This document shows positions 10,693-21,699 of a stretch of 64,000 nt of DNA, piece by piece. The position numbers were made by a program, and so were the translations under genes. Origin of the DNA: Bufo bufo (lineage: Eukaryota; Chordata; Amphibia; Anura; Bufonidae); the NCBI RefSeq assembly GCF_905171765.1, contig NC_053393.1, positions 62,527,371 to 62,591,370 on the forward strand, written 5' to 3'. Below the pieces are notes generated by a model. That model had not been told where the DNA came from, searched no databases, and saw nothing but the letters and a program-made list of their open reading frames with translations. The first letter of the stretch is position 1. Each line of letters opens with the position of its first letter.

Positions 10693-11000
10693 GGCCTCTT
10701 GTACGCGACTGTATGTATTTTGCGGTCTGCAAAAAACGGATCCGCAAAAAATACGGATGACGTCCGTGTGCATTCCATATTTTGCAGAGCGGAACAGCTG
10801 GCCCCTAATAGAACAGTATTATCATTGTCCGTAATGCGGACAATAATAGGACATGTTATATTTTTTTGCGGAACGGACATACGGAAACGGAATGCACACA
10901 GAGTACATTCAGGGTTTTCATTCAAATAAATGGTTCCGTATAAGGTTCGCAAAAAAACTGAACGGGCACAGAAATAAAATACGTTTGTGTGCAAGAGGCC
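10693..11000. mobile_element. PIF/Harbinger-like MITE, complete copy
   Basis: Ends GGCCTCTTGTACGC...CAAGAGGCC; 308 bp. Same family as the outer element at 9005-10682 but in the opposite orientation, and only ten bases away from it. TAA follows the right end. No coding capacity. Confidence 0.75.
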
Positions 11001-11024
11001 TAAGCAAGATTTGTAGGATCTGCT

Positions 11025-11160
11025 CTAGAGATGTGCGAATTGATTCTAAAGTAATCAAATTTGTTTTTAATTTTCCAAAAATTAGGATTTGATCGCTTAG
11101 CCTTATTTTTCCCAAAGATTTGCTTTGATCCAAATTAATTTGTCACAAAGCACAAATCAG
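11025..11160. mobile_element. relic of the 'agagatgagcgaag' MITE family
   Basis: 'agagatgtgcgaattgattc' followed by 'ttttccaaaaatt' and 'tttgtcacaaag' matches the left part of the fuller copy at 55809-56364. Only one end survives here. Confidence 0.5.
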
Positions 11161-11292
11161 GTCTATCCTGGCCTGGAGTTAAACTTTAGGGAGAACGTAT
11201 CCTGGTGTACATCCCTGTGCAGTGTAGCAACATGCATAGCTAGTCCTTTCTGGTAATAAAACAATTTCTGTGCATCTAAATGACAGGCAGTT

Positions 11293-11295
<3 letters not shown>

Positions 11296-11328
<33 letters not shown>
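11296..11328. repeat. (TA)n microsatellite, left part
   Basis: Alternating TA, continuing at 12981-13007 on the far side of the Tc1 element. The transposon landed inside an existing TA tract, which hides its exact target duplication. Confidence 0.9.
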
Positions 11329-11331
<3 letters not shown>

Positions 11332-12980
11332 TCAGGTCTATAAATATTGGGACATCGACACAATTCTAACATTTTTGGCTCTATACACCACCACAATGGA
11401 TTTGAAATGAAACAAACAAGATGTGCTTTAACTGCAGACTGTCAGCTTTAATTTGAGGGTATTTGCATCCAAATCAGGTGAACGGTGTAGGAATTACAAC
11501 AGTTTGCATATGTGCCTCCCACTTGTTAAGGGGCCAAAAGTAATAAGACAGAATAATCATCATAAATCAAACACTCTCTTTTTAATACTTGGTTGCAAAT
11601 CCTTTGCAGTCAATTACAGCCTGAAGTCTGGAACGCATAGACATCCCCAGACGCTGGGTTTCATCCCTGGTGATGCTCTGCCAGGCCTCTACTGCAACTG
11701 TCTTCAGTTCCTGCCAGTTCTTGGGGCATTTTCCCTTTAGTTTTGTCTTCAGCAAGTGAAATGCATGCTCAATCGGATTCAGGTCAGGTGATTGACTCAG
11801 CCATTGCATAACATTCCACTTCTTTCCCTTAAAAAACTCTTTGGTTGCTTTTGCAGTATGCTTTGGTTCATTGTCCATCTGTACTGTGAAACGCCGTCCA
11901 ATGAGTTCTGAAGCATTTGGCTGAATATGAGCAGATAATATTGGCCGAAACACTTCAGAATTCATCCTGCTGCTTTTGTCAGCAGTCACATCATCAATAA
12001 ATACAAGAGAACCAGTTCCATTGTCAGCCATACATGCCCACGCCATGACACTACCACCACCATGCTTCACTGATGAGGTGGTATGCTTAGGATCATGAGC
12101 AGTTCCTTTCCTTCTCCATACTCTTCTCTTCCCATCACTCTGGTACAAGTTGATCTTGGTCTCATCTGTTCATAGGATGTTGTTCCAGAACTGTGAAGGC
12201 TTTTTTAGATGTCGTTTGGCAAACTCTAATCTGGCCTTCCTGTTTTTGAAGCTCAGCAATGGTTTACATCTTGTGGTGAAACCTCTGTATTCACTCTGGT
12301 GAAGTCTTCTCTTGATTGTTGACTTTGACACACATACACCTACCTCCTGGAGAGTGTTCTTGATCTGGCCAACTGTTGTGAAAGGTGTTTTCTTCACCAG
12401 GGAAAGAATTCTTATGTCATCCACCACAGTTGTTTTCCGTGGTCTTCCGGGTCTTTTGGTGTTGCTGAGCTCACCGGTGCGTTCCTTCTTTTTAATAATG
12501 TTCCAAACAGTTGTTTTTTTGGCCACGCCTAATGTTTTTGCTATCTCTCTGATGGATTTGTTTTGTTTTTTCAGCCTAATGGTGGCTTGCTTCACTGATA
12601 GTGACAGCTCTTTGGATCTCATCTTGAGAAATGACAGCAACAGATTACAAATGCAAACAGCACACTTGAAATGAACTCTGGACCTTGTATCTGCTCATTG
12701 TAATTGGGATAATGAGGGAAGAACACACACCTGGCCATGGAACAGCTGAGAAGCCAATTGTCCCATTACTTTTGGTTCCTTAACAAGTGGGAGGCACATA
12801 TGCAAACTGTTGTAATTACTACACCATTCACCTGATTTGGATGTAAATACCCTCAAATTAAAGCTGACAGTCTGCAGTTAAAGCACACCATGTTCGTTTC
12901 ATTTCAAATCCATTGTGGTGGTGTATAGAGCCAAAAATGTTACAATCTTGTCGATGTCCCAATATTTATGGACCTGACTG
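11329..12980 (-). mobile_element. Tc1-like transposon, near intact
   Basis: Ends CAGTCAGGTCTATAAATA...TATTTATGGACCTGACTG are flanked by TA inside a (TA)n tract on both sides (11296-11328 and 12981-13007). TIRs extend about 210 bp, including 'cactaccaccatg'-free noncoding flank. Total 1652 bp, normal for Tc1. It encodes one transposase on the minus strand with a single premature stop. Confidence 0.95.
11582..12622 (-). pseudogene. Tc1 transposase (DD34E), one in-frame stop
   Basis: DDE transposase that would cut and rejoin the element at TA sites. I take the start at the Met of MRSKELSLSV (12622); an upstream Met at 12640 is also possible. It holds a helix-turn-helix pair in the first 110 residues, GRPRK hook, first Asp in the TDETKIN box, second Asp in MDNEPKHTAK, and Glu in NPIEHAF with exactly 34 residues between the last two. 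A TGA at 12170-12172 replaces the conserved Trp just before TDETK (TGG to TGA). Otherwise the frame is open over about 347 codons to 11582. QMDNEP in place of the usual DNDP is a further departure. Confidence 0.92.
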
Positions 12981-13113
12981 TATATATATATATATATATA
13001 TATATATGTGCGCATCATCGTGCAGGGCTAAAAAAAAAAAAAGGATACAGCATCAGTAAAGCAGGTGTCCCAATGACTCTTTAGTGCACAAAGTAAGGAC
13101 AAGGAGGCTGGAC

Positions 13114-13571
13114 TGTCATGGTCTTACCTTCTTGCTGTTCTCCTTCGTTTGACATGTGCTGGCGGCCATCTTGGTTTCTGGGTTTCTTGTAGCCTTCCAC
13201 CCTGCGGCTCCTCCTTCCCACTGGGAGGAGCTGGATGCCTAGCTCATATTTATAGGAGGTCTGTGGCTTCAGTTCCTTGCTTGGTCCTCCTGTGTTCACA
13301 TGCTTCTAAGACTGCTGCTGCTTCTGGTTCCTGATCTTGGCTTCGTCTGACTACCCTGCTGGTTCCTGATCCTGGCTTCGTCTGACTACCCTGCTGGTTC
13401 CTGATCCTGGCTTCGTCTGACTACCCTTCTGGTTCCTGACCCCTGGCCTCTCAAAGACTCTGCTTCGGTTTCACCATCCGTTTGGACTTTTGCTTTACAG
13501 CTTTATTTTCAATAAAGCCTTCTTATTTTCACTTATCTTCTGTTGTACGTCTGGTTCATGGTTCCGTGACA
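13114..13571 (+). repeat. 5' LTR of chromovirus 2
   Basis: TGTCATGG...GTGACA, 458 bp. It contains a YY1-like 'ggccatcttgg' near 13156, a TATA-like 'tatttata' at 13247-13254, about three tandem copies of a 35-bp unit beginning 'ctggttcctgatcctgg' (13326-13438), and a poly(A) signal AATAAA at 13511-13516. 'ttaggaccaag' follows immediately and may be part of the primer binding site; I cannot name the tRNA. Confidence 0.93.
13247..13254 (+). promoter_or_regulatory. putative TATA box in 5' LTR
   Basis: TATTTATA sits about 130 bp into the LTR, with the poly(A) signal 260 bp downstream, consistent with a U3-R-U5 layout. The identical site is in the 3' LTR at 18049-18056. Confidence 0.55.
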
Positions 13572-13584
13572 TTAGGACCAAGCC

Positions 13585-16500
13585 ATGAATTATGACGGTA
13601 CAGGGCCATCCTCGCTACCCATGCTGGTTGCCAGACTTGATCAGCAGGATCACCTGTTGGGTCGGTTCGCTGTGGCGTTGCTAACCCTGCTTGAACGCAC
13701 GGCTCATTTCGCTCCCGTTGCCGATGGGTCGGTTGTCGCTCCTACTGCCGCTCCGGTTGTTGCGCCAGAGTCTACCCCGACACCTGTTGTTGCGCCTGCG
13801 GTGTTTCGGGGTATGACCGGTTCTGCCCCTCTTCCACAGCGCTTTGGGGGAGAGCCAACTCAGTGCCGAGGTTTCCTTAACCAGGTGGGCATTTATTTCG
13901 AGTTGCTGCCACATGCCTTTCCTACTGAGAGATCAAAGGTGGGCTTCTTGATCTCGCTGCTCTCGGACAAGGCCTTGGCCTGGGCCAGCCCTTTATGGGA
14001 GAACAACAATCCGGTGGTTGCCGAGTTTTCCGGTTTTGTTGCTTCTCTTCGGAAGGTATTCGATGTGCCGGCTCGTGCTGCCTCTGCTGCGAAGCTCCTT
14101 ATGTCCATCAGACAGGGTTCACGATCCGTAGCTGAATACGCCATTGAGTTTCGTACCCTGGCAGCAGAGGTGGGCTGGAATAATGAGGCTCTGGTCGCTG
14201 CTTTCTCTCATGGTCTCTCGGATGCCTTGAAGGATGAGGTTGCAGCTAAGGACCTACCAGTGGAGCTCGAGTCTCTTATTTCTTTCCTGATTTTGATTGA
14301 CACCAGACTCAGGGAGAGACCTTCCTTTAAGGAGAGCCTGCGGAGGTCTTCTAACAGATTGGCGCCTACGTTTGCTGTCCCACCCGTGCCTCCCTCTCCT
14401 CCCACGCCTCCTGGGGATGACTTGTCTGGGGGTGAACCCATGCAGCTGGGGTTTGCTCGCCTGTCCGAGGGGGAGAGGGTACTCCGGAGACGCGAGGGCC
14501 GATGCATGTACTGTGGTCTCGGTGGGCATTTTCGGTTGGCATGTCCGAACCGTACGGGAAAACGCTCGCACCTGAGATCCTGTCGGGGGCAGATCTTGGG
14601 TGGAGTCTCCTCGTCCCCGGTTTCCCGTGTTGACAAACCACTGATCACTGTTGTCCTCTCCTGGGTCGGGGGCTCGGTGACGACCCAGGCGTTGGTGGAC
14701 TCTGGTGCTGGTGGTTTGTTCATTGATAGTGTGTTCGCTGCCGCCAATTCCATTCCTCTGCAGGCTCGAGGTTCCCCACTGGCTCTTGAGGCGATAGACG
14801 GCAGACCCCTTCTGCCGCCACACGTGACTCATGAGACCCTTCCAGTGGGGATAGCCATTGGTGCCGTTCACAGAGAGTCGGTCTGCCTCCAGGTTATTTC
14901 GTCTCCACACTACTCGGTGGTCTTGGGGTACCCCTGGCTCCAGAAGCATAATCCGACTTTCGATTGGAGATCGGCCGAGATCCTCTCGTGGTCACCGCAG
15001 TGTGGGGCTAGTTGCATCCATGGGTCTGTCAAGTTGCTGTGTACTTCCTCGGACTCTCTGTTGCCTCCTGAATACGAGGAGTACCGGGATGTATTCGATA
15101 AGGTGCGCGCGGTTGCCCTACCTCCGCACCGCCCATACGATTGTGCCATAGAGTTACAACCTGGTGCCGTTCCTCCTCGTGGCAAAGTCTATCCACTGTC
15201 GGTAGCGGAGAATGAGGCCATGGAGGAGTACGTGAGGGAGGCGCTTTCACGCGGACACATTCGCAAATCCTCGTCCCCGGCAGGGGCTGGATTTTTCTTT
15301 GTGAAAAAGAAGGGCGGTGAGTTGAGGCCTTGCATCGATTACAGGGGTCTCAATCGCATCACGATCAAGAACGCTTACCCGATACCCTTGATTTCCGAGC
15401 TGTTCGATCGCCTTAAAGGGGCCACGGTCTTTACCAAACTCGACCTGAGAGCGGCATATAACCTGGTAAGGATCAAGGCGGGCGATGAGTGGAAGACCGC
15501 GTTTAACACCAGGACCGGTCATTATGAATCCTTGGTTATGCCCTTTGGGTTGTGCAATGCGCCCGCAGTCTTTCAGGAATTCATCAACGATGTTTTCCGT
15601 GACCTGTTGCAGCAGTGTGTGGTGGTCTATTTGGATGACATCTTGGTATATTCTGAATCCATGGAGGCCCACATTCTGGATGTCAGACGAGTGTTGCAAC
15701 GGTTACGAGAGAACAAGCTATTCGGTAAGCTTGAGAAATGCGAATTTCACCGATCCCAGGTAACCTTCTTAGGTTACATCATTTCCGCTGAGGGGTTCTC
15801 CATGGATCCTGAGAAGGTTTCGGCTGTCTTACAGTGGCCCCAGCCCAGTGGTCTTCGTTCCCTGCAGCGCTTTTTGGGCTTCGCCAATTATTATCGGAAG
15901 TTCATCAGGGACTTTTCCATGCTGGCCAAGCCTCTCACGGATCTGACCGGGAAGGGCAGTAATTCCCAGGTCTGGCCGCTCGAGGCCATCCAAGCTTTTG
16001 AGGCCCTAAAGTCCGCTTTTGTGTCGGCTCCGATTCTGTCGCATCCCAACCCTGGGTTGCCCTTTGTCCTCGAGGTGGACGCGTCTGAGACGGGAGTAGG
16101 CGCCCTTCTGTCTCAGCGTAGAACACCAGAGGGTCCTCTGCTTCCTTGTGGGTTTTACTCCCGGAAACTGTCTTCCGCGGAGTGCAACTATCAGATTGGT
16201 GACAGGGAGTTATTGGCCATCGTGTAGGCCCTTAAAGAATGGAGGCACTTGCTCGAGGGTTCGGTGGTTCCGGTTCTCATCCTGACGGACCATAAGAATC
16301 TGACCTACCTTTCTGAGGCCAAGAGATTGACACCACGTCAGGCCAGATGGGCTCTGTTCTTGTCACGTTTTAATTACGTGGTCTCCTACCTACCCGGTTC
16401 CAAGAACATCAGGGCGGATGCCCTATCACGGCAGTACTCCGAGCTGTCCAGGGAGGAGTCGATTCCGACTTCGGTCATACCTCCGAATCAGATCCTGGCC

Positions 16501-17904
16501 GCCATTCGCACCAGTCTGACCTCTCCCCTGGGTGAGCAGATTTTGGCGGCTCAATCTGGTGCTCCCTCTGGGAGACCCAACGGCAGATGTTTTGTGCCTG
16601 AGGAGTTGCGCACTCGGTTGTTGCGAACCTACCATAACTCCAAGACGGCGGGGCATCCTGGAAAGAATCAGCTGTCCTGGGCTGTTTCACGTCTGTTCTG
16701 GTGGCCTTCCCTACGTTCCGACATCGCCGCATATGTAGCGGCATGCTCCCTTTGTGCCCAGAGTAAGTCCCCTCGGCACCTTCCGTTGGGCCTTCTGCAA
16801 CCCATAGCCACCGGGGAGCGCCCATGGTCACACCTGGGGATGGATTTCATTGTGGACCTCCCTGCATCCCGAGGCCATACGGTCATTCTCATGATTGTGG
16901 ATCGGTTTTCCAAAATGTGCCACTGTGTTCCTCTCAAGAAGTTACCCTCTGCACAAGAGTTGGCCACGATTTTTGCCAGGGAGGTCTTCCGGTTGCACGG
17001 TTTGCCCAAGGAGATTGTGTCGGATCGGGGGAGTCAGTTTGTGTCCAGGTTCTGGCGCGCCTTTTGCTCCCAGTTGGGGATTCATCTCTCCTTCTCCTCG
17101 GCCTACCACCCTCAGTCCAATGGGGCCGCAGAACGATCCAATCAGGCCTTGGAGCAATTCCTTCGTTGCTATGTCTCCGATCACCAAGACAATTGGGTTG
17201 ACCTCCTGCCTTGGGCTGAGTTTGCCAGGAACACGGCGGTGAACTCTTCCTCTGGGACGTCTCCCTTCATGGCCAATTATGGGTTCCAACCTGCCGTGTT
17301 ACCGGAGGTATTCTCTCCCCAGGATATTCCGGCTGTGGAGGATCACCTTTCCGTCCTACGTGCTTCTTGGGTACAGATCCAGAAGTCCCTTGAGGCCTCT
17401 GCGCAGCGCCAGAGACTCCAGGCTGATCGCAGACGAGCGCCTGCTCCTTCCTACCAGGTCGGAGACCGTGTATGGTTGTCCACCCGCAACCTCAACCTTC
17501 GAGTGCCCACTCCCAAGCTGGCGCCTCGCTTTGTTGGTCCCTTCCGAGTGCTTCGCAGGGTAAACCCGGTAGCCTATGCTCTTGCGCTTCCTCCTGGCAT
17601 GCGGATCTCTAACGTGTTTCATGTCTCCCTGTTGAAGCCACTGGTGTGTAATCGTTTCACTTCCTCGGTTCCTCGGCCTCGTCCGGTCCGAGTGGGCAAT
17701 CGTGAGGAGTATGAGGTGAGCAATATCCTGGACTCACGCCTGGTCCGCGGTCGGGTGCAGTTTTTGGTCCATTGGCGTGGTTATGGTCCAGAGGAGCGTT
17801 CCTGGGTTCCCTCCGCAGATGTCCATGCTCCTGCCTTGCTCCGAGCCTTCCACGCACGCTTCCCTCAGAAACCGTTTTTTGCTCCGCGGAGGAGGGGCCC
17901 TTGA
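13585..17904 (+). pseudogene. chromovirus Gag-Pol, single frame with one stop
   Basis: One register of 1440 codons from ATG 13585 to TGA 17902-17904, interrupted only by TAG at 16225-16227 in RNase H (after GDRELLAIV). Order: Gag capsid-like region (about 70-290); CCHC knuckle from Cys 307 (CMYCGLGGHFRLAC); protease DSGAGG at 372; RT with YLDD at 682-685; RNase H; integrase zinc finger from His 1017; integrase core with Asp 1087, Asp 1147 and Glu 1183, the last two separated by 35 residues; chromodomain about 1374-1425 (YEVSNILDS ... HWRGYGPEE). Gag and Pol are fused without frameshift, as in some chromoviruses. The stop is not at a Gag/Pol border, so programmed readthrough is unlikely; it is probably a recent disabling mutation or a base-call error. 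Confidence 0.95.
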
Positions 17905-17915
17905 GGGGGAGGTAC
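17900..17915 (+). other. polypurine tract of chromovirus 2
   Basis: 'cttgagggggaggtac' directly precedes the 3' LTR and overlaps the gag-pol stop. A purine run here is where plus-strand DNA synthesis starts in LTR elements. Confidence 0.75.
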
Positions 17916-18373
17916 TGTCATGGTCTTACCTTCTTGCTGTTCTCCTTCGTTTGACATGTGCTGGCGGCCATCTTGGTTTCTGGGTTTCTTGTAGCCTTCC
18001 ACCCTGCGGCTCCTCCTTCCCACTGGGAGGAGCTGGATGCCTAGCTCATATTTATAGGAGGTCTGTGGCTTCAGTTCCTTGCTTGGTCCTCCTGTGTTCA
18101 CATGCTTCTAAGACTGCTGCTGCTTCTGGTTCCTGATCCTGGCTTCGTCTGACTACCCTGCTGGTTCCTGATCCTGGCTTCGTCTGACTACCCTGTTGGT
18201 TCCTGATCCTGGCTTCGTCTGACTACCCTTCTGGTTCCTGACCCCTGGCCTCTCAAAGACTCTGCTTCGGTTTCACCATCCGTTTGGACTTTTGCTTTAC
18301 AGCTTTATTTTCAATAAAGCCTTCTTATTTTCACTTATCTTCTGTTGTACGTCTGGTTCATGGTTCCGTGACA
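17916..18373 (+). repeat. 3' LTR of chromovirus 2
   Basis: 458 bp, equal in length to the 5' LTR, two differences by eye (in the 35-bp repeat block: 'gatcctgg' for 'gatcttgg', and 'ctgttgg' for 'ctgctgg'). The poly(A) signal AATAAA is at 18313-18318. Confidence 0.95.
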
Positions 18374-18378
18374 TGGAC

Positions 18379-19606
18379 TTAACCGAGCAGTGGCCCAAAA
18401 TTAAAGTAGGGGCCCCATGACAGTGGGGAGGGTGTCAGCAGTAAGGCTGTGTTTGCATTACTTTTTATTTTTCGGTACTTCTGATCCGTCAGAAGAACAG
18501 CCCCAAAAAAGTGTATCCTGTAGTTTGAGCATCCGCCTTCACGCTGTCAGTATTTGGTCAGCATTTGATCAGTATTGGTAAAGCAAAAACAGGAGTGGGT
18601 CCAAAACAGAGATAATGTGTGATGGAAATTTTGGCATGTCTTCTGTGTTTTGTACCCACTCCTCCTTTTGGCTTCCAAATCATGATTAAATCCTGATGCA
18701 AAATACTGATAATGTGATAGAGGCCTTTTGGATGCTCAGAAGACAGGACCTTTTTTTTTTTTTTTTGCTATTTTTCTGTTCTTCAGACGGATCAGAAGAA
18801 CAGAAAAATAAACGGTGATGTGAACACGGCAAAACAGGGACACTAGTGGCCCGTAACAGACTGTTGACAGTGGCAACAGAATGAAGAGTAACAAGTAACA
18901 ATAGTGGCCCCGAAACAGAGTGGTGAGGGTGGCAACAACATGAAGAGTCACAATAGTGGCCTTGGAACAGAGTGGGGAGGGAGAGAACCAGCAGTGGAAG
19001 TAACAGCATAAGATGGTGGCAGATCACAGTAGCGGTAACAGTGGCAGTAGAGGCAGCAGGCGGGTGACATTATCAAAATAGTGGCAGCAGCGTGTGGTCA
19101 GAAGTAATGGGCCATCTGTCACAATGTTCTTGTGTGGCAGCCACTACAGTCAGATCATTACTGCCAGAATGATCTAATCTGTTGTATCATACACCGGTGT
19201 CTTGAAATTCTGGTTGATCCATGTTTGAAACATTAGGTTTCTTTCACACAAGCATTAGGCTTGTCTGGCAGGCTGTTCCAGCAGAGAAACAGCCTGCCGG
19301 ATCCATACTAACGCTTGCACATTTGTGCTGCCAGAAGTCTGGCCCTACCCTATTCATTATAATGGGGACGGGTGGGAGATGTGGCCGCAGCATGGCAAAC
19401 ATGCTGATAGGGCGGCCGGACAACAACTGCAGTGTCCCCTCAGGGCTGGTACAGATTTTTTAGAGAAGTAATGACGGCTTGGCACTCTCCACCTTGGCAG
19501 TTCTCTGAAATGTTCAGAGCCAACGATATGGAAAGGGAGGGACTGTACTACCAGCAACTTGGCCAGGTGCACATTCGGCTTCTGCGCCGTTTGATGAGTG
19601 CACGTA
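18379..19606. repeat. decayed interspersed repeat
   Basis: No coding frame of note. 18418-18545 aligns by eye with 27865-27985 (shared 'gatccgtcag', 'gagcatccgccttcac'). Both are followed by loose tandem repetition of 'agtggc', 'gaggtggcaacaac' type units (18830-19080; 28000-28230). 19240-19330 has a 'tttcacacaagcat' motif like MITE ends. Family not recognised. Confidence 0.5.
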
Positions 19607-19852
19607 TACTGTTGCAGTGGCGTTGCTAGGGCTGGTGTCACCCGGTGCGGTAGAAAATGGTGTCACCCCCCCCCCTTCCCGAAGCAATAATTTTTTAGCC
19701 ATATATGGGGGCTATGGTGGTGCTACTGCCATAGGGGGCATCAGTTAGCTCAGCAGACCCCCCCTAGCAGTCAAAGCCTGGTCTCGGGAGGGGCACTTCC
19801 AGTTTATTTTCTGTCCGCTGCCACAAAACAATGGTGCTTATAGCACAGACTA

Positions 19853-20090
19853 CACAGTGTAGCGGTATACTGTATATTGTGGGGCACAGTGTAGCTGTAT
19901 ACTGTATATTGTGGGGCACAGTGTAGCGGTATACTGTATATTGTGTGGCACAGTGTAGAGATATACTGTATATTGTGGGGCACAGTGTAGCGGTATACTG
20001 TACATTGTGTGGCACAGTATAGAGGCATACTGTATATTGTGTGGCACAGTGTAGCGGTATACTGTATATTGTGTGGCACAGTGTAGGCTA
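19853..20090. repeat. 32-bp minisatellite
   Basis: About seven units of 'cacagtgtagcggtatactg' plus 'tatattgtgtgg' (32 bp), varying at 'gtgg/ggg' and 'gcgg/gaga'. Units abut with no unique spacers. Because 32 is not a multiple of three and the unit lacks stops on the minus strand, all three minus frames stay open; these are not genes. Confidence 0.93.
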
Positions 20091-20589
20091 TATGTGTATA
20101 ACAAACATATTTCACATGAAAACTTACAGTTACTTGGCTTGGGCCTTGGGGATCTCGGACGCCACTTCCACACTTTGGCTGGGGGGCTCGGTGGAGCTGA
20201 TGTGTTTTTTCCTAATGAGAAAGATTTCATAATAAGGATTTGGAGAAGGGGCAGAGGAATAGCAGAGCAGGGAGAGGATGGTGCTTCTACTAGGGGGTCA
20301 TACCATAGGGGAGTAATAAAGCCCACCATAATGCCCCCCCCCCCCAGTAGAAATAATTCTCCTTATAATGTGACAGTGCAAAAATACCCCCTTGTAATGC
20401 CCCCAGTTGAGCTAATGTCCCCATAGTGCCCCCATAATGTGTCAGTATAAAATACCCCTATATAGTGCCCCCAGTAAATTCCCCCATAGTGCTCCTCTCC
20501 CCCTTCCTGCTAGTTCCCCCCATAATGTACCAGTATAAAATGCCCCATATATAGTGCCCTAGTAGATGCCCTCAGTGTCTGGCCTCTGA

Positions 20590-21645
20590 TAGGCTGCCGG
20601 CCTAGTGTCCCCCATAATGCCCCCCAATAATGTGCCAGTAAGTGTCCCCATAGATGCCCCCCCCATCATGTGCCAGTATCAAGTGCCTCTCTCCTCCCCC
20701 CCCCACATGTCCCAGTATCATAGTGCCATCTACCCCCCCCCCCAATGTGCCAGTATCAAGTGCCTCTCTCCTTCCCACCCCCCATGTGCCAGTATCATAG
20801 TGCCAAACCCCCCCATGTGCCAGTATCAAGTGCCTCTCTCCCCCACCCCATGTTCCAGTATCATAGTGCCTCTCCCCCCCATGTGCCAGTATCATAGTGC
20901 CAAACCCACCCATGTGCCAGTATCAAGTGCCAACCCCCCCCCCACGTGCCAGTATCAAGTGCCTCTCTCCTCCACCCCCATGTCCCAGTATCATAGTGCC
21001 ACCCCCCCCAAAAGTGCCAGTATCAAGTGCCTCTCTCCCCCCCAAAGTGCCAGTATCAAGTGCCTCTCTCCCCCCCATGTGCCAGTATCATAGTGCCATG
21101 CCATCTCCCCCCCAAAAGTGCCAGTATCAAGTGCCTCTCTCCTCCCCCCCAAAAGTGCCAGTATCAAGTGCCTCTCTCCTCCCCCCCAAAGTGCCAGTAT
21201 CAAGTGCCTCTCTCCTACCCCCCATGTGCCAGTATCATAGTGCCATGCCATCTCCCCCCAAAAGTGCCAGTATCAAGTGCCTCTCTCCTCCCCCCAAAAA
21301 AAGTGCCAGTATCAAGCTCTCTCCTCCCCCCCCCCAAAAGTGCCAGTATCAAGTGCCGATCTCCTCCCCCCAATGTGCCAGTATGATAGTGCCATGCCAT
21401 CTCCCCCCAAAAAGTGCCAGTATCAAGTGCCTCTCTCCTCCCCCCAAAAAACTGCCAGTATCAAGTGCCTCTCTCCTTCCCCCCCATGTGCCAGTATCAT
21501 AGTGCCATGCCATCTCCCCCCCAAAAGTGCCAGTATCAAGTGCCTCTCTCTTCCCCCCCATGTCCCAGTATCATAGTGCCATCTTCCGCCCCCCCCCCCC
21601 CCCATGTGCCAGTATCAGGTGCCTCCCGCTCCCCCCATGGCAGTA
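20590..21645. repeat. C-rich minisatellite, about 25-30 units
   Basis: Units of roughly 36-45 bp: 'gtgccagtatcaagtgcctc' followed by 'tctcctcccccc' and 'aaaa' or 'catgt'. A second unit type has 'agtatcatagtgccatgcc'. C-run length varies between units. A single stray piece of the same array sits at 22305-22372 inside the foldback. Frames on both strands here are repeat artefacts. Confidence 0.93.
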
Positions 21646-21699
21646 ACAGTGCAGTAACAGTATTAAAAAAAAAAAAAACACTTGTACTTACCTCCATGT

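Larger units (their letters stand above)
13114..18373 (+). mobile_element. Ty3/gypsy chromovirus 2, full length and young
   Basis: Complete element of 5260 bp with two 458-bp LTRs and a perfect 5-bp target duplication TGGAC (13109-13113 and 18374-18378). Reading the LTRs side by side I find two differences, both T/C, so insertion is recent. It codes for a single Gag-Pol frame with chromodomain, split by one stop. Distinct from chromovirus 1, to which it is related only at protein level. Confidence 0.96.

Noticed and set aside
14208..14949. Minus-strand frames of 181 and 231 codons
   Set aside because: They are antisense shadows of the chromovirus gag-protease region, which has clear motifs on the plus strand.
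13114..18373. Endogenous retrovirus
   Set aside because: No env frame follows pol; the element ends in a chromodomain and polypurine tract directly before the LTR, so it is a Ty3/gypsy chromovirus.
19853..20090. CRISPR-like array of 32-bp repeats
   Set aside because: Units are directly adjacent with no unique spacers, there are no cas genes, and the setting is clearly eukaryotic; it is a minisatellite.
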